Assembly: GCF_000019225.1 (NCBI RefSeq)
Contig: NC_010995.1
Location: 2,426,501-2,490,500 of the forward strand
Origin: Cellvibrio japonicus Ueda107
GTDB taxonomy: Bacteria > Pseudomonadota > Gammaproteobacteria > Pseudomonadales > Cellvibrionaceae
Reading direction: 5' to 3'
Length of the DNA stretch: 64,000 bases
The notes below the pieces were generated by a model. That model did not search any database. It was given only the letters and a program-made list of their open reading frames with translations, and was not told where the DNA came from. Positions 9,124 to 17,897 of the stretch are shown here, piece by piece. Made by a program: the position numbers and the translations under genes. Position 1 is the first letter of the stretch. Each line of letters opens with the position of its first letter.

Positions 9124-10227
9124 GTGAACCCATCCTCCTTGCATATTGCCATTGCTGGCGCCGGCCTTTTAGGGCGCCTGCTTGCCTGGCGGCTGGCTGT
9201 CGCAGGTCATCACATCAGCGTGTTTGAGGCTGGCAGCTTACTGCAACCACCGCAAGGCCAACGCGCTGCCGCCTTTACCGCCGCCGGTATGGTAGCTCCC
9301 CTCAGTGAAGCAGTGGTATCCGATGCGGATGTCTATCGCATGGGGCTATACGCCTTGCAGCGCTGGCCCGAGTGGCTGGCAGGCCTTCCGCCACAGGAAA
9401 CCCCATTGTTCCATTACCAGGGCAGCCTGGTGGTAGCCCACCCACAGGATTACCCGGAGCTGGATCAGTTCGAGCAGGAACTGCGCTTTGTTATCCCTGA
9501 GTGTCGGGGCTATCAGCGACTCGATGGGGTTGCCATTCAGCAACTGGAGCCAGACTTGAATCCGGGGTTACAGCAAGGGCTTTTCCTTGCTGAAGAGGGT
9601 CATATCCACAATCGTGAACTTATGCAGCAACTAGGGGTGGAGTTACAGCGACTGGGAGTCGCGATCCACGAAAGAACAGCCGTAGCGGTAGCGCCTTACC
9701 GTGTGCACAGCCAGGAGCGGCAATGGCAAGCAGATTGTGTCATCGATTGCCGCGGCCTGGGTGCCAAAACGCAAATGCCAGCACAAGCCTTGCGTGGAGT
9801 GCGCGGTGAAACATTGCATGTCGAGACACGTGAAATCCACCTGCAACGCCCCGTCCGCCTTATGCACCCGCGCTACCAATTGTATGCAGTGCCAAAACCA
9901 AACCATCGCTTTATCATTGGCGCCACCCAAATTGAAAGTGAAGACAGCTCACCGGTCAGTATCCAATCCAGCCTGGAACTGAGCAGTGCGCTTTACACAT
10001 TGTCACCCGCCTTTGCCGAGGCGCGCATTATTGAATTGGATACCAACCTGCGCCCGGCGTTTATGGACAATATGCCCCGGGTTATCCAACAGCCTGGCCT
10101 GATTACCGCCAATGGTTTATTCCGCCACGGCTATTTGTTGGCGCCGGCAGTAGTCGACAATGTATTAGCGCTGGTTCACGAGCAAAAGGACGTCCCTTTT
10201 AGCCATCCATTGAACCGTGTTTTATAA
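9124..10227 (+). CDS. thiO: Glycine oxidase / FAD-dependent oxidoreductase of thiamin synthesis
   Basis: ThiO oxidises glycine to the imine (dehydroglycine) used by ThiG to build the thiazole. The protein opens with a Rossmann FAD motif (IAIAGAGLLGRLLAWRLA) and continues through a DAO-type substrate domain. The C-terminal FAD segment is NLRPAFMDNMPRVI...GLFRHGYLLAPAV. I start it at GTG 9124, a few residues before the Rossmann strand, as in relatives. GTG 9037 is in frame and adds 29 residues, but its first base lies in the riboswitch P1 helix and the extension has no family counterpart. It is first in the thiO-thiS-thiG operon. Confidence 0.88.
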   Translation: MNPSSLHIAIAGAGLLGRLLAWRLAVAGHHISVFEAGSLLQPPQGQRAAAFTAAGMVAPLSEAVVSDADVYRMGLYALQRWPEWLAGLPPQETPLFHYQGSLVVAHPQDYPELDQFEQELRFVIPECRGYQRLDGVAIQQLEPDLNPGLQQGLFLAEEGHIHNRELMQQLGVELQRLGVAIHERTAVAVAPYRVHSQERQWQADCVIDCRGLGAKTQMPAQALRGVRGETLHVETREIHLQRPVRLMHPRYQLYAVPKPNHRFIIGATQIESEDSSPVSIQSSLELSSALYTLSPAFAEARIIELDTNLRPAFMDNMPRVIQQPGLITANGLFRHGYLLAPAVVDNVLALVHEQKDVPFSHPLNRVL

Positions 10228-10239
10228 GGCATCCCCGCT

Positions 10240-10443
10240 ATGATCACTATCAGTCTAAACAACGAGGCCCGCGAGCTGGCTACCGACAGCCTGCTCAGCG
10301 AAGCTATCGACCTCTGGGGTTATGGCGACAGCAAAATCGCTGTTGCTATCAATGGCGAATTTATACCCCGCTCCACCTACACCAGCCATCGGTTACAGCA
10401 CGGCGACCAGGTAGACATTGTTAAACCCGTGGGAGGTGGCTGA
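10240..10443 (+). CDS. thiS: Sulfur carrier protein ThiS
   Basis: A 67-residue ubiquitin-fold carrier ending in the essential Gly-Gly. The C-terminus is adenylated and then thiocarboxylated, and it donates sulfur to ThiG for thiazole formation. The C-terminal DIVKPVGGG and the internal VAINGEFIPRS are typical. It starts 12 nt after thiO, and its end contains the ribosome-binding site of thiG (GGAGG), so the three genes are translationally close. Confidence 0.95.
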   Translation: MITISLNNEARELATDSLLSEAIDLWGYGDSKIAVAINGEFIPRSTYTSHRLQHGDQVDIVKPVGGG

Positions 10444-10444
10444 T

Positions 10445-11239
10445 ATGAGCCAAACCAAAGATTTTGTCCTCTATGGCGAGCACTTCAATAGCCGTTTCCT
10501 GTTGGGGACCGCCCTCTACGCCTCTCCACAGCTAATGCGCGATTCCATTGAAAAATCCCGCTGCGACATAGTTACCCTGGGGCTGCGCCGACAAAACCCT
10601 GCCAACCGCGATGGCGATACCTTCTGGCAATACATCCAGGACAGTGGCTGCCGCCTGCTCCCCAATACCGCCGGCTGCAAAAGTGTCAAAGAAGCCGTAA
10701 CCCTGGCAGAAATGTCACGCGAAATTTTCGATACCGATTGGATCAAACTGGAAGTGGTTGGTGACGACTACAACTTGCAACCCGATCCATTCGGGCTGGT
10801 AGAAGCCGCCGGGATACTGATCAAGCAGGGATTCAAAGTACTGCCCTACTGCACGGATGACTTAATCCTGTGCAAACGCCTGCTGGATGTCGGCTGCCAG
10901 GTACTCATGCCCTGGGGTGCACCTATAGGCACAGGCCAGGGACTGCTCAATCGTTACAACCTGCGCAGCCTGCGCGAGCGCATCAAAGATGTCCCGATGA
11001 TTATTGACGCCGGGCTGGGGGCTCCGTCACAGGCAGCCGAAGCCATGGAGATGGGATATGACGGAATCCTGCTCAACACGGCTGTCGCCAAAGCGCATAA
11101 CCCACCTTTGATGGCAGAAGCCTTTGCCGATGCTATTGATGCAGGACGCAAGGCCTACAACGCTGGCCTGATGCAGAAACGCCAGACAGCCAGCCCCAGC
11201 ACACCTACACTGGGACAGCCTTTCTGGCATAACCAGTAA
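10445..11239 (+). CDS. thiG: Thiazole synthase
   Basis: Condenses 1-deoxyxylulose 5-phosphate, dehydroglycine and ThiS-thiocarboxylate to the thiazole phosphate of thiamin. The 264-residue TIM-barrel has the imine-forming Lys near residue 101 (WIKLEVVGDD) and the glycine-rich phosphate site (WGAPIGTGQGLLN). DAGLGAPSQAAEAMEMGYDGILLNTA is split here across strands 7 and 8 of the barrel. ATG 10445 is preceded by GGAGGTGG at good spacing. It is the last gene of the operon, followed by a strong terminator. Confidence 0.97.
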   Translation: MSQTKDFVLYGEHFNSRFLLGTALYASPQLMRDSIEKSRCDIVTLGLRRQNPANRDGDTFWQYIQDSGCRLLPNTAGCKSVKEAVTLAEMSREIFDTDWIKLEVVGDDYNLQPDPFGLVEAAGILIKQGFKVLPYCTDDLILCKRLLDVGCQVLMPWGAPIGTGQGLLNRYNLRSLRERIKDVPMIIDAGLGAPSQAAEAMEMGYDGILLNTAVAKAHNPPLMAEAFADAIDAGRKAYNAGLMQKRQTASPSTPTLGQPFWHNQ

Positions 11240-11244
11240 CCCTG

Positions 11245-11274
11245 AAAAAACGCTGCCAACCGGCAGCGTTTTTT
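11245..11274. terminator. Bidirectional terminator between thiG and the HD-GYP gene
   Basis: Stem CGCTGCC / GGCAGCG with an AACC loop, flanked by A6 and T6. It serves the converging thiG and the minus-strand gene ending at 11274. Confidence 0.9.
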
Positions 11275-12659
11275 CATCGATCGACAGATTGCTCCAGATA
11301 ACCGCTAATCTGCCCAAAGCAGGCTTCCAGCTTGCTTTGAATCAGTTCATCTGCGCTACCACCGGCAGCCAGATACTGCTGTAACATCAAACTGAGCCGG
11401 CGCAGATGGAATACGACCTCCAATTGCAACAGGCAATGGTCCTGCAAATCCTGGGGAATCTCCGTTGCTGGCTGCTCCATGAGATTCACCAACTGTCGAT
11501 CCAGGGCCGGCTGCTGTGCCACCACCCCTTTGTAGGCCGTCGCCAGATGCAACACAACGTTTTGCAGTGAGTGAAGGCGCCTGTCGCGGTGGGTAAACCC
11601 AATCTCCAACAGACACCCCTTGAGCGCATCAAACCAACATTGGAGCCGCTCATGCTGGGAATGGAACTGCTGCAAAAAATCGGTGACCGCCGAGCCGGAT
11701 ACTACACTGGCTACCGGTAAATCGCTGCGTCGCACCAATGCCGACAGCAGATCAACCGCCCGGAATAAATACTCCTGGGCACTGCGCTCAATGATCGGAA
11801 TAGCATCGCGCCAACCACGACCATAGGGCAATAAACGATTGAAATAAATCGCGACTACCGAATCAGCCAGTGCCAGCAGCTGCCCCAACAAACTTAATTC
11901 ACTGTCCAGCTTGGCGGCGGGATAACCCGTGCCATCACAGCGCTCCTGGTGTTCCAATACCGCAAGTCCGACGGAATCAGGCAGCCCGGGAATCAACATC
12001 ATCAACGCCTGGGCAATTTCCACATGCAACTAGATATGGAACCACTCATCCAAGGTAAGCGGCTCGACTTTATGGAGAATCTCCGGCTCGACATAAAGCA
12101 TACCAATATCGTGATAAAGCGCCGCCCAGAAAAGCGCTCGGCGATCGGCAGGCGATAAACGCATTTCATCCCCAAGCAACACCGCCATTAATGCGGTAAA
12201 CAGCGCCCGCTTGTAGAGACCAGGCATTTGACTCGCCATCACACTGAGATGCTGCTGCAGCAATGGATGCTCGGGCAGCGATTCTGCATGGGTCGCCAAT
12301 TGCTGGAGAAAGGGGCGATGCTCTTCCAGCACGACAAAAAAGCTATCCTGGCGCGCCCAATCCGTCAGGTCGCGCCTGAGCATATCTACCGTCAGGGGAG
12401 AAACCAGGGTCACTGAACGCGCCAAAGGCTCAGCTAACGACCTACCCTGCAGCGCAGCAAGCGCATCAGCATCAAAAGGCTGATGGGGGGAAAGCAGCAA
12501 ATTACCCTGGACATCCAGGACAGGCCGCACAATCAATACACCCGCAGGCAAGGTGCCCGCGCTATACGCAGCCAGGTAGCCACCGTAGGCACCTGCCGCA
12601 CGCAAACCTAATCGATCCCAGACATTATCTGGCAATGGACTTGAGAGCCCGCTAACCAT
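11274..12659 (-). pseudogene. HD-GYP-type phosphohydrolase gene interrupted by an in-frame amber codon
   Basis: The two halves are in one frame. The upstream half (from ATG 12659, with GGAAGG 5 nt before it) gives 209 residues ending WAALYHDIGML...DEWFHI and then TAG at 12030-12032. The next codon resumes with LHVEIAQALMMLIPGL...HQERCDGTGYPAAKLDSE. This is the normal continuation of an HD-GYP domain, where the first half holds the HD pair and the second half the GYP motif. HD-GYP proteins hydrolyse cyclic di-GMP. A CAG-to-TAG change would explain the stop. No receiver or PAS domain is recognised in the first ~130 residues. With the stop, neither product has a full metal site. Possible explanations are recent loss of function, amber suppression or a sequence error. 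About 461 residues if read through. Confidence 0.8.
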
Positions 12660-12698
12660 ATTCACCTTCCAGGCCCAACAACCTCGTTCAAGCCACTG

Positions 12699-13595
12699 CT
12701 AAACCACCACGAACCGCCAGAGCCACACGCTGACCAGGGCTAACATCAAGCTATACCCTACCAGTGAGGACGCCAACCGTGGCGCTAAATTATGTGATAT
12801 AGCCAATACTCCCGCTGAAATCATCGCGGGCATGGCCGCCTCTAACACGACTACCTGGGCTGCCAAACCGCGAATTCCCAACAGCAGACAAACTCCCAAG
12901 GCAAACGCTGGTGCTAACACCAGAATATAAACCAAGCCTATCCCTAAAGGCTCAAGGTGATCCGACTCCAGCCGCAATTGCCACTGTAATCCGACCGCCA
13001 CCATGACTACAGGCACAAGTGTAGATGAAATCCGTGGCAGTACATCCAGTAACCAATCAGGATAGCCCATACCACGCAACAGGAACGCAAAAATCAGTGC
13101 AATAAAAGGAGGAAAACGCAGAATATTTTTACACAGATCCAGCCAATGACTGGAGGTATTGGCGTAATAACCCGCAACCAGGATCCCAAATGTATTCAGC
13201 GCAATAAATGTTCCAAATTGATCATAAAGGATCGCATAGGGAATTGCCTCCGCGCCCAAATGCGCTTCAATCAATGGAATTCCCAGGAAACCGCTATTAC
13301 CCAGGGTTACCACCAATAACATGGCACCGGTAACCTCCGAAGACCAGGCGCGCCAACGGGCAGTCAGGTAGGTAATCAACGCACAAAACCCCATAACCAG
13401 CCAGGCGGCAACCACCGGCAATACCGCATGATGATCAAGGCGCAATTTGGGAATTTCGTTGAGGATCAATGCAGGCAATGCCACGTAGATTACATAGGCA
13501 TTTAACGAAAGGGATGCATTAGGAGGAAACGCCTTAAGCCTCTGGAACAAAATCCCAAGCAACAGGCACAAGATAATCAATACAAGATTGGACAT
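12699..13595 (-). CDS. Auxin efflux carrier (AEC) family permease
   Basis: An integral membrane protein of about 298 residues with around ten hydrophobic segments arranged in two halves, as in AEC/bile-acid-like permeases. Residues 1-20 form the first helix, and the proline-containing discontinuous helix IYVALPALILNEIPK is typical. Bacterial members export organic acids or similar anions; the substrate here is unknown. ATG 13595 (MSNLVLIILCLL) is preferred over an upstream TTG because it begins at the first membrane helix. It lies 184 nt downstream of amtB on the same strand, but a terminator separates them. Confidence 0.85.
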   Translation of the reverse strand: MSNLVLIILCLLLGILFQRLKAFPPNASLSLNAYVIYVALPALILNEIPKLRLDHHAVLPVVAAWLVMGFCALITYLTARWRAWSSEVTGAMLLVVTLGNSGFLGIPLIEAHLGAEAIPYAILYDQFGTFIALNTFGILVAGYYANTSSHWLDLCKNILRFPPFIALIFAFLLRGMGYPDWLLDVLPRISSTLVPVVMVAVGLQWQLRLESDHLEPLGIGLVYILVLAPAFALGVCLLLGIRGLAAQVVVLEAAMPAMISAGVLAISHNLAPRLASSLVGYSLMLALVSVWLWRFVVV

Positions 13596-13696
13596 AACGC
13601 CCCGACAACCACACAAAACAGCACAGGTATAACCCTAGCTCAATATCCTCCAGGGACAAAACACGTTAACACCTGCAGAAAGCTTTATGACCTAAT

Positions 13697-13732
13697 TAAA
13701 ACGCCCATACCTCTGGAGCAAAGGTATGGGCG
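13697..13732 (-). terminator. Terminator of amtB
   Basis: An 11-bp stem (CGCCCATACCT / AGGTATGGGCG) with a 9-nt loop, followed on the minus strand by TTTTAATTA. Confidence 0.85.
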
Positions 13733-13778
13733 CAATCGACAACAGCCGGATATTAATCAACGGCAGATCAAATATCTG

Positions 13779-15092
13779 TTAGAGTTTGTAGCCATCCTCT
13801 TCATGCAAACTCAAATCGAGACCAATAATCTCTTCCTCGCGAGTCACACGCAAGCCGTTGGTAAAAAGCCCTGTCAGCTTGAGCAACACATAAGTCACTA
13901 CCGCGGTATACACCAGGGTCACCACTACACCCAGTAACTGTACCCCCATCTGATGCGCAATAGTAACGCCCTCAGCCAACCCCTGGCCGCTAAAGGCGCC
14001 AAGTCCTGTCGCTGCAAAAACGCCCGCCAGCAAGGTGCCGAGGATACCGCCAACGCCGTGCACCGGGAACACATCCAGCGAGTCGTCGATCTTCCACACA
14101 CGCTTCACCATATGCGTCATCACAAAGCAAATAACACCCGCACTCAAACCAATCACCAAGGCTCCGCCCGGGCCAACATAGCCGGATGCCGGTGTAATAG
14201 TTCCCAAGCCTGCCACCATGCCAGTGACAATACCGAGTACGCTGGGCTTCCTGAAGCGAATCCACTCAATGACCATCCACGCCAAAGAACCTGCTGCCGC
14301 AGAAATATGCGTAACCAGCAGCGCCATAGCGGCATTTTCATTGGCCGCCAGGGCACTGCCAGCGTTAAACCCAAACCAGCCGACCCACAGCATACCGGCG
14401 CCCGTCACCGTCATCGTCATGTTGTGCGGCGGCATAGCTGTAGTCGGAAAACCCTGGCGCTCACGCAATACCAGCGCCGCGACCAAGGCCGCCACACCGG
14501 CGGTAATGTGAACCACCGTTCCACCTGCGAAATCCAGCAGCCCCATTTGGAACAACCAGCCACTGCTTGCCCATACCCAATGGCAAATGGGGATATATAC
14601 CGCAAACAACCACAGCGCCGTAAACAGCAACATGGACGAAAACTTCATACGCTCCGCAAAGGCTCCCACAATCAATGCCGGGGTAATAATGGCAAAGGTC
14701 ATCTGGAAAGCGGCATGGAGGCTCAGGGGGATATCTCCTGCCAGGCTGGACTCTTCGATACTCGCCATCATGAACATACTGAAATCGCCAATCCAGGCAT
14801 TACCTTCACCAAAAGCAAGGCTATAACCGGCCACCAGCCACAACAGCGATACCAGGCAAGCGATAGCAAAACATTGCATCAACACCGACAAGATATTTTT
14901 GACGCGCACCAGGCCGCCGTAAAACAGGGATAGACCCGGCAATGTCATAAACAGAACCAGGGCGGTTGCAGTGAGAACCCAAGCAGTATTAGCCCCGTTA
15001 ATCCCGGTATCCTGTGCCATAGAGCCCGAGGCCAAAACCGACAGGCACAAACCTGCCAGCATAGAAATGGACATAGAGTTCAGCTTCTTCAT
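13779..15092 (-). CDS. amtB: Ammonium transporter
   Basis: An Amt/Rh family channel that conducts ammonium into the cell. The protein has 437 residues with a cleavable-looking N-terminal segment (MLAGLCLSVLASGSMAQ) and then eleven helices. Landmarks are GLSLFYGGLVRVKN, AGGTVVHITAGVAALVAALVLG-like (here VLRERQG), WVGWFGFNAGSAL and DVFPVHGVGGILG with the pore histidine. The C-terminal tail GLRVTREEEIIGLDLSLHEEDGY is the part normally engaged by the PII protein GlnK. No glnK is adjacent, which is unusual for proteobacteria. A sigma54-like element and an NtrC-like dyad lie upstream. Confidence 0.97.
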   Translation of the reverse strand: MKKLNSMSISMLAGLCLSVLASGSMAQDTGINGANTAWVLTATALVLFMTLPGLSLFYGGLVRVKNILSVLMQCFAIACLVSLLWLVAGYSLAFGEGNAWIGDFSMFMMASIEESSLAGDIPLSLHAAFQMTFAIITPALIVGAFAERMKFSSMLLFTALWLFAVYIPICHWVWASSGWLFQMGLLDFAGGTVVHITAGVAALVAALVLRERQGFPTTAMPPHNMTMTVTGAGMLWVGWFGFNAGSALAANENAAMALLVTHISAAAGSLAWMVIEWIRFRKPSVLGIVTGMVAGLGTITPASGYVGPGGALVIGLSAGVICFVMTHMVKRVWKIDDSLDVFPVHGVGGILGTLLAGVFAATGLGAFSGQGLAEGVTIAHQMGVQLLGVVVTLVYTAVVTYVLLKLTGLFTNGLRVTREEEIIGLDLSLHEEDGYKL

Positions 15093-15129
15093 GATTACCT
15101 CATGTTATTGTCAGGCATATATGCCCTTA

Positions 15130-15145
15130 TGAAATTGGAGTGCCC
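15130..15145 (-). promoter_or_regulatory. Sigma54-like promoter of amtB
   Basis: The minus strand reads GGGCAC-N5-TTTCA, against the RpoN consensus TGGCAC-N5-TTGCA. The -24 GG is kept, but the -12 has TC in place of GC. The predicted start near 15118 is 26 nt before ATG. Confidence 0.35.
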
Positions 15146-15168
15146 GTACTAGAAAATCCCACTAATAG

Positions 15169-15185
15169 CGCACCATTATGGGAAA
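15169..15185. promoter_or_regulatory. Weak NtrC-like dyad upstream of amtB
   Basis: CGCACC-ATTAT-GGGAAA on the plus strand matches the NtrC pattern TGCACC-N5-GGTGCA at about 8 of 12 positions. One half is good and the other poor. It lies about 60 nt upstream of the predicted start. Confidence 0.25.
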
Positions 15186-15217
15186 GATATCCGGATCAAT
15201 AAGTGCCCACGGGAAAT

Positions 15218-15421
15218 TTACGGCCAATCGAATGCACCAAATAAATGCAAAATACTGCCCAAAATCCCCATTTTGAAACTCGGCCGCGGCGCTGCAATTT
15301 TCACTCCAGAAAAAACTATTCCAATAAAAATCAATAAGATAAATATAAATACATATCCAAGTAAGAAACTTTTGGCACCATGAATGAACGAAGCAAATAC
15401 TCCTGCACCACAACAGGACAA
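15218..15421 (-). CDS. Possible small hydrophobic membrane protein
   Basis: I do not recognise this. From TTG 15421 the frame encodes 67 residues with one strong membrane helix (SFLLGYVFIFILLIFIGIVF), then a short tail ending FGAFDWP. The same frame is open upstream to 15583 and encodes a second hydrophobic stretch (SASFALLFLIYAL), but it has no ATG or GTG and no convincing ribosome-binding site. It could be a real small protein with a rare start, a decayed gene, or chance. It lies between ihfB and amtB on their strand. Confidence 0.3.
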   Translation of the reverse strand: MSCCGAGVFASFIHGAKSFLLGYVFIFILLIFIGIVFSGVKIAAPRPSFKMGILGSILHLFGAFDWP

Positions 15422-15540
15422 AGCATAGATTAAAAACAGAAGCGCAAAACTCGCACTGGCAAGCGGAAAGGGAGATGCTACGAGAGCAAAAGCGGGAGAA
15501 GACTTATGAGCGATGATAATCGCCCGGCAAGCGGGATATT

Positions 15541-15834
15541 TTAAACGCGTGAAATACTTTCGTTGACACGGTCGCGCATTTCCTTACCCGGCTTGAAATG
15601 GGGAACATACTTTCCATCAAGCACGACCGATTCACCCGTTTTCGGATTACGGCCAGTACGCGGGGCGCGGTAATGGAGAGAAAAACTGCCAAAACCACGA
15701 ATTTCAATGCGCTCACCAGAGGCAAGTACGTCAGACATATGATCAAGTAGCAACTTGACAGCCATCTCAACGTCTTTAATCGGGAGTTGATTTTGTTTTT
15801 CGGTGATGAGTTCAATTAATTCCGATTTTGTCAT
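15541..15834 (-). CDS. ihfB: Integration host factor subunit beta
   Basis: The beta subunit of the IHF heterodimer that bends DNA at specific sites and assists sigma54 promoters, recombination and replication. The 97 residues run MTKSELIELITEKQNQLP to NESISRV. The beta-arm carries RAPRTGRNPKTGE with the intercalating proline. ATG 15834 is the family start. It follows rpsA, as in other gammaproteobacteria, but a strong terminator lies between, so read-through or its own promoter supplies expression. Confidence 0.97.
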   Translation of the reverse strand: MTKSELIELITEKQNQLPIKDVEMAVKLLLDHMSDVLASGERIEIRGFGSFSLHYRAPRTGRNPKTGESVVLDGKYVPHFKPGKEMRDRVNESISRV

Positions 15835-15943
15835 GATGAGCTCTCTGGTCCAGGTCAGAATCCATACTGCAAGAGGAATATACCCTCGGCAACTATAGCA
15901 AACCACTCAATAAATGCGAAATAAACCCTTGAAAATGAACAGC

Positions 15944-15979
15944 TTAAAAACAACAGTGGCCAGATTATCTGGCCACTGT
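15944..15979 (-). terminator. Terminator of rpsA
   Basis: A perfect 12-bp inverted repeat (ACAGTGGCCAGA / TCTGGCCACTGT) with a 3-nt loop, followed on the minus strand by TGTTTTTAAG. Confidence 0.85.
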
Positions 15980-15989
15980 CCGTCAAAGA

Positions 15990-17666
15990 TTACTCTTTGT
16001 TTTGCATTTGAGCCTTGATCAAGTCGCCCAGGGTTGCGGGTGCAGCCTCTGCTTGCTTGTTCGACAACTCTTTCATCGCCACCTTCTCGTCTTCAACGTC
16101 TTTTGACTTCACAGACAGAGAAATAGTACGGTTCTTGCGGTCCACGGCGATGATTTTGGCTTCCACCTCATCACCGGCTTTCAGCAGATTGCGCGCATCT
16201 TCGACCTTCTCACGGCTCAACTCAGACGCTTTGAGAACGCCTTCTACGTCATCTGCCAGGGTCACTACCGCCGCCTTGGCTTCAACTTCTTTCACGATAC
16301 CCTTCACCACAGCACCTTTGTCGTTGGACGCTACGTACTCAGAGAAAGGATCTGCTTCGAGTTGCTTGATGCCCAGTGAAATGCGCTCACGCTCAGGATC
16401 GATTGCCAATACAACGGTTTCGATCTCGTCACCTTTCTTGTACTTGCGTACCGCTTCTTCTCCCGCTTCGTGCCAGGAGATATCAGACAGGTGAACCAGA
16501 CCATCGATACCGCCATCCAGGCCAATAAAGATACCAAAGTCAGTGATGGACTTGATTTTGCCAGTGATCTTATCGCCTTTGGCGCAAGTACGGGCAAATG
16601 CATCCCATGGATTTTCCTGGCATTGCTTCAGGCCCAGGGAGATACGACGACGTTCTTCGTCAATATCCAGAACCATCACTTCAATTTCGTCACCCAGCTG
16701 AACCACTTTGGACGGATGGATGTTTTTGTTGGTCCAGTCCATTTCAGAAACGTGGATCAAACCTTCTACACCCTCTTCCAGCTCAGCGAAGCAGCCGTAA
16801 TCGGTCAGGTTGGTTACCTTGGCCTTAACACGGGCACCTTCCGGGTAACGCTTGGTGATTTGGATCCATGGATCTTCACCCAGTTGCTTCAGACCCAGGG
16901 ACACACGGTTGCGCTCACGGTCAAATTTGAGCACTTTAACTTCAATTTCGTCACCCACGTTTACGATTTCACCGGGGTGCTTGATGCGCTTCCACGCCAT
17001 GTCGGTGATGTGCAGCAAGCCATCTACACCGCCCAGGTCAACGAAAGCACCGTAGTCGGTCAGATTCTTAACGATACCCTTAACCGCTTGGCCTTCCTGC
17101 AGGCTGCTCAGCAGCTCATCGCGCTCAACAGAGTTAGCCTGTTCAAGCACAGCGCGACGGGAAACCACAACGTTGTTGCGCTTCTGGTCGAGCTTGATTA
17201 CTTTAAATTCCAGCTCTTTACCTTCCAGGTGGGTCGTTTCGCGCACAGGGCGAACATCAACCAGAGAGCCTGGCAGGAAGGCGCGGATACCGGCCACGTC
17301 AACGGTGAAACCACCTTTAACCTTGCCATTGATAACGCCTTTGATAACTTCTTCAGCCACATGAGCCGCTTCGAGGATCTTCCAGGCTTCAGCGCGCTTG
17401 GCCTTCTCGCGGGACAGTTTGGTTTCGCCGAAACCGTCTTCCACACTTTCCAGGGCTACCTGGACTTCGTCACCGATCTGGAGATTCAACTCACCCAGTT
17501 CGTTACGGAATTGTTCTGCGGGGATCACACCTTCAGACTTGAGGCCTGCGTGTACAGTTACCCAGTCTTTATCAATGTCGATCACTACACCGGTTACGAT
17601 GGTGCCTGGCACCATATCAACGGTTTTTAAACTCTCTTCAAATAATTCAGCAAAACTTTCGCTCAT
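15990..17666 (-). CDS. rpsA: 30S ribosomal protein S1
   Basis: Binds mRNA leaders and helps load them on the 30S subunit. 558 residues, close to E. coli S1 (557). Six S1-type OB domains follow one another: two degenerate N-terminal ribosome-binding ones, then four RNA-binding copies with GxxGFVDLGGVDGLLHITD-like cores, such as YGAFVDLGGVDGLLHITDM and FGIFIGLDGGIDGLVHLSD. The start is ATG 17666 (MSESFAELFEESL). Normally cmk lies just upstream; here sugar-nucleotide genes are in between. Confidence 0.98.
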   Translation of the reverse strand: MSESFAELFEESLKTVDMVPGTIVTGVVIDIDKDWVTVHAGLKSEGVIPAEQFRNELGELNLQIGDEVQVALESVEDGFGETKLSREKAKRAEAWKILEAAHVAEEVIKGVINGKVKGGFTVDVAGIRAFLPGSLVDVRPVRETTHLEGKELEFKVIKLDQKRNNVVVSRRAVLEQANSVERDELLSSLQEGQAVKGIVKNLTDYGAFVDLGGVDGLLHITDMAWKRIKHPGEIVNVGDEIEVKVLKFDRERNRVSLGLKQLGEDPWIQITKRYPEGARVKAKVTNLTDYGCFAELEEGVEGLIHVSEMDWTNKNIHPSKVVQLGDEIEVMVLDIDEERRRISLGLKQCQENPWDAFARTCAKGDKITGKIKSITDFGIFIGLDGGIDGLVHLSDISWHEAGEEAVRKYKKGDEIETVVLAIDPERERISLGIKQLEADPFSEYVASNDKGAVVKGIVKEVEAKAAVVTLADDVEGVLKASELSREKVEDARNLLKAGDEVEAKIIAVDRKNRTISLSVKSKDVEDEKVAMKELSNKQAEAAPATLGDLIKAQMQNKE

Positions 17667-17839
17667 GGGGATACCTATAAGAGGGCCAGGCCATAGACCT
17701 GCCTTTGCCGCACGGCCAGTCGCACGGGTCAGTTAATATGGGGCGGGAATTCCCTCAGGCTGGGTTTGACAACCCCCGCCACTGCCATTCCCATCTGTTT
17801 TGGCGCTCTGCAAAACATAGGGTAATTAGCAGGCGCGGG

Positions 17840-17868
17840 AGGGTAGCAGATGCTGCGCCATACTTCAA
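17840..17868 (-). promoter_or_regulatory. Candidate rpsA promoter
   Basis: TTGAAG, a 17-nt spacer and TACCCT on the minus strand. It would give a leader of about 165 nt before the rpsA ATG, room for the S1 autoregulatory leader known in this family. Confidence 0.4.
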
Positions 17869-17897
17869 CCGATTATGCGGTTTAGTGATAAAGCAGG

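Larger units (their letters stand above)
15093..15540. other. Intergenic stretch between ihfB and amtB
   Basis: 448 bases. It holds the likely amtB control region (15114-15185) with a palindrome GGCATATATGCC at 15114-15125 that may form a leader hairpin. A hydrophobic reading frame (see 15218-15421) fills much of the rest. No rRNA or tRNA is visible. Confidence 0.6.

Noticed and set aside
13953..14933. A 326-codon plus-strand reading frame
   Set aside because: Antisense to amtB, with no recognisable domain; amtB is clearly the gene.
16470..17630. A 386-codon plus-strand reading frame
   Set aside because: Antisense to the S1 repeats of rpsA. Its internal repetition mirrors those repeats.
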